Counted from the first letter of the stretch, positions 10,366 to 22,394 are shown. The stretch is 38,229 bases of DNA from Ettlia oleoabundans (GCA_019693395.1 JAAMXP010002369.1:1-38229), one strand, 5' to 3'. Notes: generated by a model not told the origin, from the sequence alone. A program made the numbers and translations.

Positions 10366-13001
10366 TTACAACTCGCTGTGTTCGTCTTCATCATGCACAA
10401 CACCTGCGAATGTACGAGCAGCAGTCCGGCTCCGCTCAGCAGGAGCTATGCAGCATCTTGAGCAAGTATGCGGGACACAACACTTAGCCTGTGCATTTCC
10501 ATAATCCCTGCGTGCCGGCCATGGACCCAGCATCCATCACATTGCTGCCAGCAAGCTGCAGTATGCCCAGCTCACCGTAGAAGGCGTGCGGCACTTTGAG
10601 CATTTGATCTAGCGAGAGCCTGTCGTCTTTGCAGTCCGCCATGTCCATCATGTGCTCTGCTTGCTGCAGGAACGAAAGCATGAGGTAAGGGGCATGAGCG
10701 CTCAAACGCCTCTGGAGAAGGCATGTTGAGCACCACACGAAGGTCAGGCGGAAGGCTCAGCGCTGCTCTGCAGCAGCGGCAGCTCTAACCCAAACCTGCA
10801 TCCCTGGATTGAAGTTACAACCGGCAGTGCTACAAAGTGGCATTTGCCCCCTCCTTTCGCTACAGCGCTCTTGACCAGCAACCACTTGGTGGATCTCACC
10901 ATGCGCGCATAGCGATTCTCAGTGGGATGCAAGTCGGCAAATGCCGGCAGAAGCTCCTGCAGCCAGGAATACAGGCACGAGCATGCGCTACTGCTGACGC
11001 TTACAAGTGTCACTGAATCCCTCATTCCTATGTCAGCAGGTGTGTTATGGCAAAGCCGGCACTCTGCACTGGTCGGTCCTGGCTGGTCTGCCATCTAATG
11101 CCACATTTGTCGGCAGGTTTTGCCTGGCAGCGGAAAGCAGAGTATCCAAGGGCATGCACGCAGGCTTGATTCCAGCCTTGCCTCAGGTGTGAGCAGGTTG
11201 TCTGAGCTTGTGTCCAGCAGCACAAACTTGCGCAGTGCATTCTCCTTGTCCTTGGTCTCAGACCAGTCGTCTGGGCCCGAATGCGTCTCCCACACAGTGA
11301 ACTGCGGCAACAGGCAGAGAAGCATGGGGGAAAGGCATACACCCCATTTGGCATAGGAGCAAATAGATAGCTGGCACTATCCCAGCAGGTGCAGGGGCAG
11401 CAAGAGCTTGCTCAACAACCCAGCACCTGGGTACACTTATTGATGCAGTATGGCCAAACAGCAGGCTACCCACCTGCGACCAGAAGCTGTTATAGAACTC
11501 ATCAAACGTGACTGCTAGGCTTGCAGGTCGTTGGTTGCCGTGGTCGGCCAGGTGTTCATACACATCCTGGCGAAGTCGGTGCAGCTTGAGGTTGATATTG
11601 TTGCTCTCTGCATGTTTTATGAAGTGATAGACCAGGATATGGAGGCTGGCACCAACTTTCAGGCGGTTTGGGCAGGATCAGTAGCCAAGCCGACAGCGAG
11701 CTCTACAGATGACAGGTTTTCCCCGGATGGCACAGCAGAGGTTTTGCACAGCATGCTGCTGTTGGCTGCCGAGAGTTGGACGCGAGCTCCAATGCCCCTT
11801 GACCTTGACAGCCACAGCCTACGCACAGCTGCAGCTTGCCTTCAGGGTTGAGGAACGTCCAGAACTCCTCCTTGTTGAGACCACCGTCATGGTCCTGGTC
11901 GGCATACACAATTGCAGCCCTGGTGATGTCAATGTAGGAGGAGTAGTCCAGGGCATCTGGGAAGATGCCCGCCTCCACCTCCGCTTTCTTCTTTTTGGTC
12001 TCCTCGTCGTGCTCGTCCAGCAGGGTGGCCAGGTATTCTGCTGCCGACACACGCCCATCCTTATTGGTGTCGGTGTCGGCAAACTCTGCATCCGCGCGGC
12101 GGTGACTGGTGGCAATGCCATTGAGGAAGAGGTGGCGCTGAAGCTCACCGCTGCTGATCACACCATCGTGGTTGGCGTCAATGGTGGGGAAGAGCTGCGG
12201 GGCAGGAGAGTTGAAGGGCCTGTCCATGGGGTACGGGGCAGCCACCGACATGACAGTTGAGGAAGTGGGAGTGCGGTGTGCGGGCAGCATGCACCACCCT
12301 CTAGTGCAGCACCCAAAAAGGCAAAAAACGAGTTTTGGCCACCACAGCTACGTTTTACCTCTCCACTCAGGGTTAAATGGCTTGCCGCACCTGGCGCAGG
12401 CGGTTTTCTATGACTGTGTCTGTGGGATCGTGCAAATCATCAAGCCCCAGGTCATCGTGCGTCAGCTCATCTTCATGCGCATAGTTGGGGTCAAAGTGTG
12501 CGCGTCCCATATGCTCCACATCAATTGCCTTGCGGCGCTGCGTGCAAGGATGCACTACAGGTTTGCATCGTGCGAGTTGTGACTGGCCACTGAAGCAGGG
12601 AAGACGCAGACAGCCAGCCTTGTGGCGTGCAGCAAGGGGAGGCTTATCAGGCGAAACAGCATTGCTTAAATGCAGCTCTGGATCTGTATGTAGACGTGGT
12701 GGGCTTGTGCTGAAGGAATCTCAGCATCGGTGGAAAGAGGCACTTACAATCCTGCCGTCATGCCCCCGCCGCCCAATCTCCCGCTTGAGCGGGTGCCGAT
12801 GGTCGAATAGTCTGATAGCCTGCGCGTCCTCGATCAGCATACCAAGCGCCAGCAGCGCCAGGACCTGCAGGGCAAGCATTTACAAGTGCCACAAACCAAG
12901 TGACGGCACGGTGGGGATGCGACGGCGAACTGCCGCCAAGCGCTGCCGGCACCTCCTGACGGTCTGTGACTTTCGCTACGTACCGAGATGGTGCCCTTCA
13001 T
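10366..13001 (-). CDS. CREC-family (reticulocalbin/calumenin-like) ER EF-hand protein with HSEL C terminus
   Basis: Nine exons: 13001-12984, 12864-12748, 12537-12391, 12194-11840, 11607-11474, 11301-11182, 10956-10900, 10663-10576 and 10403-10366; 357 residues. The start gives a signal peptide, MKGTISVLALLALGMLIEDA, split by the first intron after six codons. EF-hand loops are DANHDGVISSGE (about 100-111), DTNKDGRVSAAE (about 136-147), DQDHDGGLNKEE and DTSSDNLLTPEE; a fifth, DCKDDRLSLDQM, lacks the final Glu. The last small exon gives VVHDEDEHSEL, an HDEL-type ER-retrieval tail. Ca2+ binding in the secretory pathway is expected. Two introns use GC donors: after 11840 (AAG/GCAAGC) and after 11182 (GAG/GCAAGG); both are needed to restore PEESNN and LTPEELLPAF. 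Reading through the exon-8 donor instead gives a poorer C terminus stopping at 10484. Confidence 0.87.
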
Positions 13002-13292
13002 GAGTGCTCGCCAGCAGGTCCAGAAGGAGCAGGTGGCCGGATCGAGGGTTCAAGTCGGTCGATCCCGCAGTCCTAGATAGTGATTGGGACGCAATGTGAA
13101 GGGTGCGTTAAAAGAATCACGGTGGTTCAAGCGCGGCATGTGACATGCGTGGCGTGGCGTGCTGACTGTCGTCGGTCTCCCTTAATGGGTCCAAGGCCAC
13201 GTTCGTTTTGTTAAGGCGACTCCGGTTGTATAGCGAAACCACCCGTGCGGGCGCGGCGCCGCACGTCTCGGCATGTGTCACAATTGGGGGTA
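13002..13292. promoter_or_regulatory. shared divergent upstream region, CREC / LRR-kelch-DRC7
   Basis: The 291 bp between the two ATGs must hold both 5' UTRs and both promoters. No firm TATA box or repeat motif was identified, so the role is inferred from gene orientation only. Confidence 0.4.
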
Positions 13293-15052
13293 ATGAGCCT
13301 ATTCGAGCTATCTTCCAGGCTGGCGGAGGCCAGGGAGAGCGGAAAACTTAACCTAAGGTGCGCCGCAATGCTGTCGAATCCCGAGAGAAGCCACAGCCAC
13401 GCCTCGCTCCAGCCCCGCCCTACACAGCACCCGTTGCTGGCCCGGGTTCAACATGCGAAAGCCGTGCACACCTGCAGCTATTTTGGAGCTGGGGCTTTGG
13501 ATGATGCCTTAAAGGATGCAATAGCTGCTGGGATTCGTATCATTGAGCTTGACCTCAGCAGCAATGACCTCACTGCTGACACGCTGCCGCGGGGCCTGGC
13601 AGCCTTCCCGCATCTTCGGGCACTGCACCTCAAATATAACTGCCTGGCCAGCCTTCCAAGTCTGGCACAGCTGCCACGTTTGGAGCATTTGGATTTGGAC
13701 AGCAACCAGATCACAGCTATAAAAGAGGTGGAGGCAGCCTCATTGCCCAGCAACCTGCAGCGGCTCTCCCTCGCCTCCAACGGTCTCGCTAGCCTGCCAG
13801 ACGGCATCGGCGTGACCTGCTGCCGCAAGCTCACCTGGCTCAGCCTCAGCAACAACCCGCTCACCACGCTGCCAGATAGCCTTGGAAGCTGTCCCACGCT
13901 CACGTACCTGGACGTGTCCAGCTGCCGACTGTCCTCCCTCCCCTTCAGCCTCTCACAATGCCGCACGCTGCAGCGCTTCTTCTGCCAGGTGGGCTGGATG
14001 GCCATTTCTTGTGAAGCATAGGTTGGCATTGATGACACTGGAGCAAAGATGATGTTGCAATTGTTGGTACTTGTTTGTATCAAAAAATGCTTGATCACGT
14101 CACTGGAGTGACAGGCGTTTGTGTGTCAGGCTGCTCCTCATCCTGCTGGCTGGGTCAAGCTGTGCTTGTGCACGCAACATCTCGCATGCAGAACAATGAT
14201 CTTCAGAAGGTGCCCACCGCTTTTGGCCATCTCATGGGCACGTTAAAGGAGTGGAATCTCCGGTCCAATAGGCTGCCCCTCAAGTATGAGCAGGTGCGAT
14301 GGGCAGTGCGCGGCATGTGCAGGGTACTGGCAGCAGTATGCAGGCAGGCGCACCAAAAGCTGCCAAGTTTGCACTGCTGATGTATCTTTGATTAAGCCCT
14401 ATATGTAGAACATAGCCAAAATGGTACTGTGCTAACACCAACTTGTTCTGTTATGCAGGCGAAGGAGCGTGGGCTTGCCAAGTTCTTGGCATTCCTCCGG
14501 TAGACAAAGATTTCTTGCAAACTCCTGCCTTCTAGTGATCGTTGGCAAAATGCACCTGCCCCACTGCAACATGGCTGGAGAACCAAGAGGCATTGTGTGG
14601 CTTAGAATAATGGTGGCCATGCATTTCCGCTGTAGGGAGGAAGAGGAGGTTGAGCGGCTGGAGGAGATTGAGCGCAACCGCCCAGTGGGCGTGGCATCCG
14701 GCCCATGCACTATATACCGCTGCAAGGTTTGCCGCTGCTGCAGCCACTGAGACTTGAAGCACTGTGCAAGGGGTTGTCGTGCTGGCTGTGCTTCTCGCAT
14801 GACAGCGAGGCTGTAGATCATGGCAGAATGTACTCAATATATTGATTGCAGGCAGTGCTGGACGATGCGCTGCTAGCAGAGCAAGCGGGGGAGCCCACTA
14901 GCGGCTTTGCCTGGATCAGGCATGGTTACGCCGCCTGCCAGCACAGGAACAGCGTGTACGTCTGGGGGGGAGTGGTGGTCCGCGAGGGGCGTAAGACATC
15001 AGAGCTGCTGGTGCTCAACACAGACACCATGGAGTGGCGGGTGGGTGCTGGT

Positions 15053-15083
<31 letters not shown>

Positions 15084-18000
15084 ATAACGTGTGGATATGA
15101 AGACACGTGAAGCAGGTTCCGAAACATTTGCTGGCGTGTCGGCTCATTCTGCAGGTTCTATGGCAGCCCTCGCCAGGCGGGTGCAGCCTGCAGCCCTTTG
15201 CTTATGGATTGCAACTCCCTCGCCCCGCTATGGCAAACCCTCGCACTGCCTGCAGGCGCAGCCCACTCGCGGTGAGCGGCCCTGCCCACGTGATGGGCAT
15301 TCCATGGTGGTTGATGACCTTGGGCGCCACCTGCTCGTGTTCGGAGGGCGCAAGGAGGCGGGAGGCAGGCGGCTGGCAGAGCTCCACTTCCTGGATCTCT
15401 CCTCCTTCACCTGGTTTGCTCCTAAGATTGACAGCACTGAAGCCCCGTGCACCCGTGAGCAGTGCAGTGCCGCCTACGCCCAGGGTAGTCTGCTGATCTT
15501 TGGCGGGCGCACAAACGGTGCACGGCTGAACGATCTGTGGGCCTTTTGCACCACTAGTTTCCGCTGGGAGCAACTTCCCATACAAGGCACCGTGCCAGCA
15601 CCGCGGCAGGGCGCCGCGGCGTGTGTGCACGATGGCAAGCTTTGGGTCATGGGCGGGCAGGCAAACTTTGTGCTGGATGATCTGTTTACTTACAAGCTGG
15701 ACACACAGGCGGGTGTTGGTGGCTTGTATCATCTGGAATGTACTATGATGTGCTGCGCTGCTGCCATGGGCTGTCTAAGTTGCTGTGGCTGTTTAGACAG
15801 AGCTGGAGATCATGTGGCCCCGCACAGATACCCAGTGCGCTGTGGTTTACCATTAGGTCTGTTTGATACATTTGGGTTTTATACTGCCGTTTCACAACCG
15901 CCAAGTTTGCGCAATCTCCTGATTGCTGTGGCTCGTGCAGGAGTGGCAGGCAGTGACCATTGCCGGGCGCAGCAAGGCAGCTGCCCGCTCTGGGGGCCAC
16001 ATCCTCGCTGTGCACGAGGGCACAATGTTCATGTATGGGGGCCGGGATGCCCTGGGGGCCCAGGTGTCACACCTGCTAAAACTGAAGAAAGCTGGGGGCG
16101 CCAGGTGAGAGAGGGTGGGCGGGGGAACATAGGCAAATTTCTTGAAGAAGTTGGGCTGACTTGGGGTGAGTTGGTGCTGGGACATGCTACAGAAGCTTCA
16201 GCCTGCCAGCATTCAATGACAGCTGAATTTTTTTCTCCTGCCCATGTAGTGCTGCAGATATGAATGGGTGGAAACGGAGTTCTGCCTGCTGCCCAACAGG
16301 AGCCGAGTTGTGTTGTTTGACAGGAAGGGCAGGCTGTGCATTTGCCAGGTGAGCGCCCTGGTTATCGCCATGTCTGCAGCTTGCATGGCACTGCTTTTCC
16401 GGGGTATTCACATTCTCATCGACAACCTCACAACGCCATCCTGTTCTTTTTGTCTGCAGAGCGGGCACCCTCTGCACCAGCTGAACGTTGACCCGCATCA
16501 GATTGAGGCAGGCAGCGTCATCTGGGATGTCACGCAACTGGTCCCCTTGTCCGCTGTCAAGGTTCGGGCCACACAACAAGCAAGCAAACAACTTCCTGGT
16601 GTGCTGGCAATCACCCATGGGCCACCCGGGGTGTGAGGCTTGGGTGGGCCGTTTAGCTGGGGCCATGAGCAACTTGTCCTGCTGCTGGTGCTACTGCAGG
16701 ACAAGGTTCTGCGTGATGACGCCTCACGAACCAGCCCCAAGCAAGAGCGCATCCACCATGTCACCCTGATAGCAGCCAAGCTGCCACCGCCTTTCAGCAG
16801 CCACACACTCCGGGAACGGCAGCTGCTAACTGCTGCAGCTGCATTCCGCCAGCGCTGGATAGCAGATGCGCAGTCAGCGAGCCGGCTGCCTGCCTGCGTG
16901 GCGCTGCTGAATGAGTGTGGGGTGGAGAAGGTGGTGTGCACCACGCTACGCCCCGCACGGCTGCCTCATGTGGAGCTTCATGATTTGCAAGGCATCTGCC
17001 AGGTGAATGCTGGTATGGCGGTAACAGTGGTAGCCTCTCGTAAGGGGCGATTACTTTGAAGGGCTCTCAGGAGTAAAGACGAAGTTTATTACGGCAACTT
17101 GTTTTGCAGACAAGGAGGCCAGCTGTCCCCATGCTCACAAGTTACTTGACTCACTGTCCTTGTGCAGTTTGTGGCTGATTTTTTCACCTGCGAGCCTCTG
17201 CAACAGCCCGGCCAGGCGCCCACGCATCTTGTGTCGCCCTGGACTCTGCTTGAGTGGCAGGCAAGCGCATATACTGGCATATCTCCCGTTTTTTATGACG
17301 TTTGCACACTATGAGCTGAGCGCCTAAGTGCTACATTGGAGTGCAAATTAGTTTTGCGTTCCTATTTCCGTTGCATGAAAGTGCCCAATGCCCTGCAGGC
17401 AGGTGACAGCTTTGACCTGGCAACCTTTGCCTGCTCTCTGCTTCTGGGAGCGGGCTACAACGCATATGTGGTGGTGGGCTATGCCCCAAAGCAGGCAAGC
17501 TCGCTGCCATGCTCGTTGGCCTGCTGCTAGTGAGGCACAGCCTGCACATTTGCAACCTTTGCAACTGTTTCTATCCAATCGAGGGATATGGCAGCGCATG
17601 CCAATAGCTCCGCCAATCATTTGCATGTCTCCTTGAGTAGTGAGCACCGCTCTGCCAGCATGAAATATCTGCAGGTTGCCATGGGTGACCAATCGTGCAC
17701 AGAGTGCCCCTATATCAAGGAGTACGGACTGGAGGCACCAGCGCATGAGGAGCTGCCTGAGACGGAGGCCAGCTTTGAGTTGGAGCCTGAGCCCTTGGCA
17801 GCGGCGGTGTCCCAGGAAACAGAGCAGCAGGCACAGCAGGAGGGGCAGGCCCTGCATGGAGCAGCAGCTGCTGCTGCGGCTAGTGGCAGCGATAGCACAG
17901 CAGAGGGTGCTGGCACAACAGAGGGCACAGAGGCCCCACAGAGTAGTGCTGCCACCAGGGAGCCTACAGTCAGTTCCGCCTCCCGCCCTGGAACTGGTAC

Positions 18001-21000
18001 CACACCGGCCCCTCAGCTAGCCCCCTTGCCCGCAGCAGACATGGAGGTTGCAGCTGCCCACGAGGTTGGCGCTAACGTTATGGGCGAGCAGGATCCCTCC
18101 CCCTCCGCCGATGAGGAGCGGCAACCGCCACCAGTTGCCGCTCACCGCCGCGGGCCCAAGCGCTACGTGCATGCCTTTGTGCTGATCAAGCCCGGGCGGC
18201 GGGATGTGTGCCAGCCACTGCTGCTAGACCCCTTCACCGGCTGCCAGTACAGCGTTGAGGAGGCCCCCTGTACCGGCATTGAGTTTGCCTGGAACGCCTC
18301 GAATTTCTGGTGCAACCTGCAGCGCAACAGCGGCGCCACTGGTGCAGGCGGCAGCGGCAGCGTCAGCCCTAGATTTGATGGGGTCGGTGGAGAAAATGCT
18401 GAGGCTTCAGCACCAACGGCAGCAGCTGACCACGGCCTGTTGGAGCTTGAACTGATGGACTGGAATTTTTGCAACCCCAACTGCTGGCTGCCTCTGCTTA
18501 TGAACAAGGAGGTGGGTGGCAGGCACTGCAATGCGTCTAATACACAGCCAGTACAGCCTTAGCGCTGTTCCCACAAGACCAAATTCTTTAAACTCTTGAG
18601 AACTACTGTGCTGGTGCTTGGAAAGGTCTGATGCTTGAACTTAGAAGACCAGTTGTCCTTGGTGCTTGGTGTGCAGGAGCAGTACCTAGAGGCAGGCTCT
18701 GTGGTTGCCCAGCTCAGCATGCACAGCAAGCTGTCGGGGGATGCGCCGCTACATCGCCTGTCCGACAGCCGCCCCTCCCACCTGCTGGGCCGCAACCCCA
18801 GTATCTTTGCTACCAAAGGCTTCTCGCCCCTCAACCTATCTCTGGCTGCTGCTGAGGCTTCCCCGGTAACTCTTGGAGGGGCTGTACCAGCCAGCAGCAC
18901 CGGTACTGCATCAACTCCTGACATTCCAGGCAGTGGGGGGGGGAAGGGTTCTGTGGGCCTGCAGCTTCTGGCCACTGCGCATGGCGGAACACCCCATCTT
19001 GGCAGTGGCTGGCTGCGCAACCGGGAGATAGTTGATCCCTCACTGCCATACCTGTCGCCTGACCAGCCCAGCGTGGCGCAGCGTGCCTGCACCCAAAAGG
19101 AGGTGGTAGCTGGCGGCAGCTCAGCAGCACCACTCTATGGCACATCGGCTGCAGCACCATGCACTCGGCCTCCGTCCCAACTTGGCCCCCCTGGAACAGC
19201 ATGCAGCCTTGGCCGGGTTGCTACAGCTGCGCCTGCCTCTTTGCCACCTCAGCCGGAAATGCCTCTCAGCTGGGTGCCTACGTTAACAGTGTCCAGGGAG
19301 CGACTGGACTCTCGTTGCCCCCATGGCGAGAAGGCGGTACAGTACCGCCACGCCCGCCGTGAGATATACGCCCGCTTCGGAGAGTGCACGCGCTGGGATG
19401 GGCTGGTGAGCTGGGGGTGCTCGACCCTGCCATGTCACTGGTTCATACAAGGTTGTTCAAGGTTGCATTGCACCCAAGAGACTAAGCCACAGTTACAACA
19501 TGCACGTGTTGCTATGCTATTACCACCCTTTCCTTGGTAATCACCTTGCAATCCATCCGCCCTTCCCTGCCCCGCGGCGGCCAGGTGGAGCGCCTCACCA
19601 CCTACGCCGACCCCGAGTGCACCATTCCACTCTGTGTGCTGGAAATTTTTGAGCGCCGCAAGGACGGCCTGGTGCGGCGCCAGGTGCAGGCCGCCCAGCG
19701 CACCTCAATCGTCACACTCCAGCCGGGGGCCGCCTCCTGCCTGCGAACCCTGCGTACATGTCGACCGTCTGGGCAGCTGGCCGAGGTTGAAATGGTGTTT
19801 AATCACGATGCACGCCCTGATGGCCTCATGAGGTGCGCAAGCCGTGTGAGCTGCTGCTACTGGGTTGCAGATAAGGAACCAAGGCAATGCACCTGTTCCT
19901 GGTTGGCGCCTGCTGCCTTGACGGTATGAGCACCCACTTGCAGGAGTGTACCTCATAGCCAACCTTTGTGATTTGTGGCAGTGGTTCCTGTGTGTCTTGC
20001 CACTGATGCAGGAGGCTGAGCAGCAGGGGCCACATGGAGGAGTGGTTTTTGCCTGGCAGCCGCCCCGACAGGCTGCTTCATCGTACTGTAAGATATGCTG
20101 GTACCTCTCCAACACCCAGCTTCAATGCCACGGCGCGCATGAACAGTGACGCTGCCGCCATACTGGCTGCCGCTGCCTCAGCCGCTGACGGCAGGTGTAG
20201 CCTGCGCCTGCCCACCCACCGCTCATCGCTTCCTGCCCCCAACTTGGATGCATTGGAGCGGGCGGTGGCTTGCATACACGAGCAGTTTGGCCCACCCCTG
20301 GAGGGCGCAGAAGCTTCTGCCAGAGGAGCTAGTGCCAATGCTGGGGCTACTGAAGCTGCGGTGGTGTTGGAGCGCTGTTTTGACCTGGCCGGCTCCCGGC
20401 TGCAGCTCATGCTGCAGGGGTCAGAGGGGTCAGATGCCAACAAAGTGACACGCACCTACGGTACGGTGGCTTCATCACATCTGTGCATGGCTATGCTTTG
20501 CTGGTTGGCGGTGGAGGGAGCAGCTTGGCAACTGCAGCGTGGCTTTGGTGTGACCGCAAGCATTTCAAGCTGTCGGGACAAAGTGTTTTGGGGCCAACAT
20601 GCAGATTTGGGCGGCTTTTTGCTGGAGGGTGCCACCGGCGACCCAGACCAGCAGCGGTGTGAGTACATGTCCCTGCGTGCGGCATCAGGGGCGGCTCAGG
20701 CGGCAGTGCGGGCTGCTGAGGAGGAGACGCGACGCATATTGGCCACCCGACAGCGCCAGGACCAGGGCACGCTGGTCGAGACGGCATTCTACTACGCCAA
20801 CCGCGCCAAGGTGGGCTGAAGTGGCTGTGGGTAGGGGCAGTTGTATGGTGGCGGTGGTGGTAGGCATGTGGAAGGCATGGCGTAAAGGTGGTATGTGAGC
20901 GCTGGTGGTGGTTCAGTTATCGTCCTTGTGGGGCAGAGACCTCCAAATCCGAAAGTTGGCTGCTTTCAGCGCAAGGGAGCTTGTGCTTCTGTGTGCACTT

Positions 21001-21699
21001 GTCTTAAATGCCTTGACATGCGTGCAGGTTGAGGATAGCGACAACATTGAGGCTGTTGATGATGATGAGGAGGATGCGTACGACTTCCTGCACCACTTCA
21101 TGCCAAGCACAGGTGACACTGACAGCCGGTGCCCCACAGCCAGCCTTACCTGCGCATTCGTATCATCCCAGTGGGGAATGCGTGTGGACTGGGGTGTCAG
21201 GTGGGCTGATTGGGTGAGTTTGGGCCGGCCCACCACATCCCCAACCGCATCAGCGTGCAGCTTGCTGCTGCCAAGCCGTAAAATGGGTGTGGAGTCATCG
21301 TTCTCGTGATGTGGGGTTTGAGCATGAGCCCTCTCTGCTTTTGTTCCTGCAGGAGCCCGCGACATGACTGCCACTGAGGCGGAGGATGCACGAGCCGCCT
21401 GCCTGGCCGCCTTTGATGACAGGGTGGCTGAGCGGCAGCGGGTGCTGGCTGCCAGGCTGGCGGAGAGCAGCGCTGAAGTGGCACGCCTTGGAGCTGTGTT
21501 GTCAAGTGAGCTGCAGCACCTTAGCCCTGCCGACCAGGCGAGAGTGCAACAAGAGGAAGCCTTGGCTGCCTTCAGGCTGCACGTTGTGAAGCGGCGCACG
21601 GCGGAACACCCGATACAGGCGGAGGCGAGGCGCCGGGAGTTAGATGCGCGCCTGGCAGCAGACAAGCGACTGATGGCAGCCTTGGCCGAAGGAAACTAG
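13293..21699 (+). CDS. DRC7: LRR-kelch-DRC7 fusion (dynein regulatory complex subunit 7-like)
   Basis: Twenty exons: 13293-13357, 13478-13988, 14192-14293, 14459-14499, 14636-14726, 14852-15040, 15256-15708, 15941-16104, 16258-16348, 16460-16561, 16700-17002, 17168-17260, 17399-17494, 17675-18511, 18677-19405, 19585-19832, 20012-20460, 20605-20810, 21028-21112 and 21353-21699. They sum to 5202 nt, one unbroken frame of 1733 residues. Residues of about 20-225 are leucine-rich repeats (IIELDLSSNDL, LTWLSLSNNPLTTLP). Residues of about 285-540 are kelch repeats (HLLVFGGRKEAGG, SLLIFGGRTNG, TMFMYGGRDALG). The rest matches DRC7/CCDC135 of the ciliary nexin-dynein regulatory complex: a transglutaminase-like core (GDSFDLATFACSLLLGAGYN; HAFVLIKPGRRDV; FAWNASNFWCNLQ; LELMDWNFCNPNCW) and the C-terminal half (KDGLVRR; FLPGSRPDRL; ETAFYYANRAK). 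The catalytic Cys position is Ser here. Introns after 17260 and 17494 use GC donors. The human protein is about half this length, without LRR or kelch. Confidence 0.83.
15051..15083. repeat. (TGGC)n tetranucleotide repeat
   Basis: About eight copies of TGGC follow closely behind the donor of the exon ending at 15040, inside an intron of the LRR-kelch-DRC7 gene. Confidence 0.85.
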
Positions 21700-21770
21700 T
21701 TGGGGTGCTGCATTGTGTGTCACACGCGGCAATAGGTGATCAGCGGTCACGAGATGCATCAATTGGGAAT

Positions 21771-21775
21771 TGTAA
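21771..21775 (+). terminator. TGTAA polyadenylation signal for the LRR-kelch-DRC7 gene
   Basis: TGTAA lies 71 bp after the TAG stop at 21697-21699, within the 134-bp gap to the convergent GIF gene. Confidence 0.6.
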
Positions 21776-21833
21776 TCAGTCAACTGTGCGGGCACAACAA
21801 AATGAAAAACAGTACCGAAATTTCTCTCCTGAA

Positions 21834-22394
21834 TCATTGAGGTTGCCCTCCCGCTGCTGGCACCATTGCTCCTGGTGCTGCTCCCTGCTGCTGGCCTTGC
21901 CCGGACTGCTGCTGCTGCTGCTGTTGTTGCTGCGGTGTTGCCTGCGAGTCTGCCAGTGCTGCCAGGCTCATCAGGTTATCCTGAAGCCTCTTCTGATATC
22001 TGAGGAGGAGCAGGGGGGCGGGGGACGAACAGGACAGTTCACGCATGTAAGATATCGCCTTGAACGGCCAGCTTTGCCAAACTGCAAGGCAGTTGTCGCA
22101 GCTAACTTACTCAATGCACTGGTCCAACTTCCCTAGGTTCTGATTCTCCACAATCGCGGCTATGAGCTTGGAGTTCTCCTCCAGCATCTGCAGAGAAATG
22201 AAAGGCCATCAAGCAGCAAAGGAGCGTGGCAGGCAGCCATGGCCGGGCAGCAGCCGGCAAAGGCGGTGGCTTCAACTGGAACGCCATTTGCAGGGCCTTG
22301 CGCGCTGCCGAGCAACACGGCCAACCTGCTGAATTTCAACCGTTGTTAGTAGTCTCTTGGGCGCGGCGGCAGTATGGTTTTGGGTGCCCGACAT
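21834..22394 (-). CDS. GIF/SS18 (SNH-domain) transcription coactivator, minimal form
   Basis: Three exons, 22394-22326, 22187-22111 and 21999-21834, give 103 residues. After MSGTQNHT, residues of about 15-70 are the SNH domain of SS18 and the plant GIF/AN3 coactivators: LTTVEIQQMLEENSKLIAAI, VENQNLGKLDQC, IEYQKRLQDNLMSLAALADS. A polyglutamine run of nine and a Gln/Gly/Ala tail follow, resembling the QG-rich tail of the family but much shorter. Plant GIFs pair with GRF transcription factors and recruit SWI/SNF chromatin remodellers; that role here is inferred. The gene converges on the LRR-kelch-DRC7 gene with a 134-bp gap and diverges from ATP12. Confidence 0.9.

Noticed and set aside
10366..10370. 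Minus-strand TGTAA as a poly(A) signal of the CREC gene
   Set aside because: It overlaps the stop codon of the spliced reading, so it is more likely coincidental than the functional signal.
10484..10575. Read-through C terminus of the CREC protein ending KCTG
   Set aside because: It passes a strong GT donor and lacks any ER-retrieval signal, while splicing gives HSEL.
13040..13075. tRNA-like T-arm sequence GGTTCAAGTC
   Set aside because: No matching T stem, acceptor stem or anticodon arm could be paired around it.
13358..13477. Unspliced reading through the first LRR-kelch-DRC7 intron
   Set aside because: The frame is open, but removing 120 bp with GT-AG borders gives GKLNLSYFGAGALDD, which fits a leucine-rich repeat start far better.
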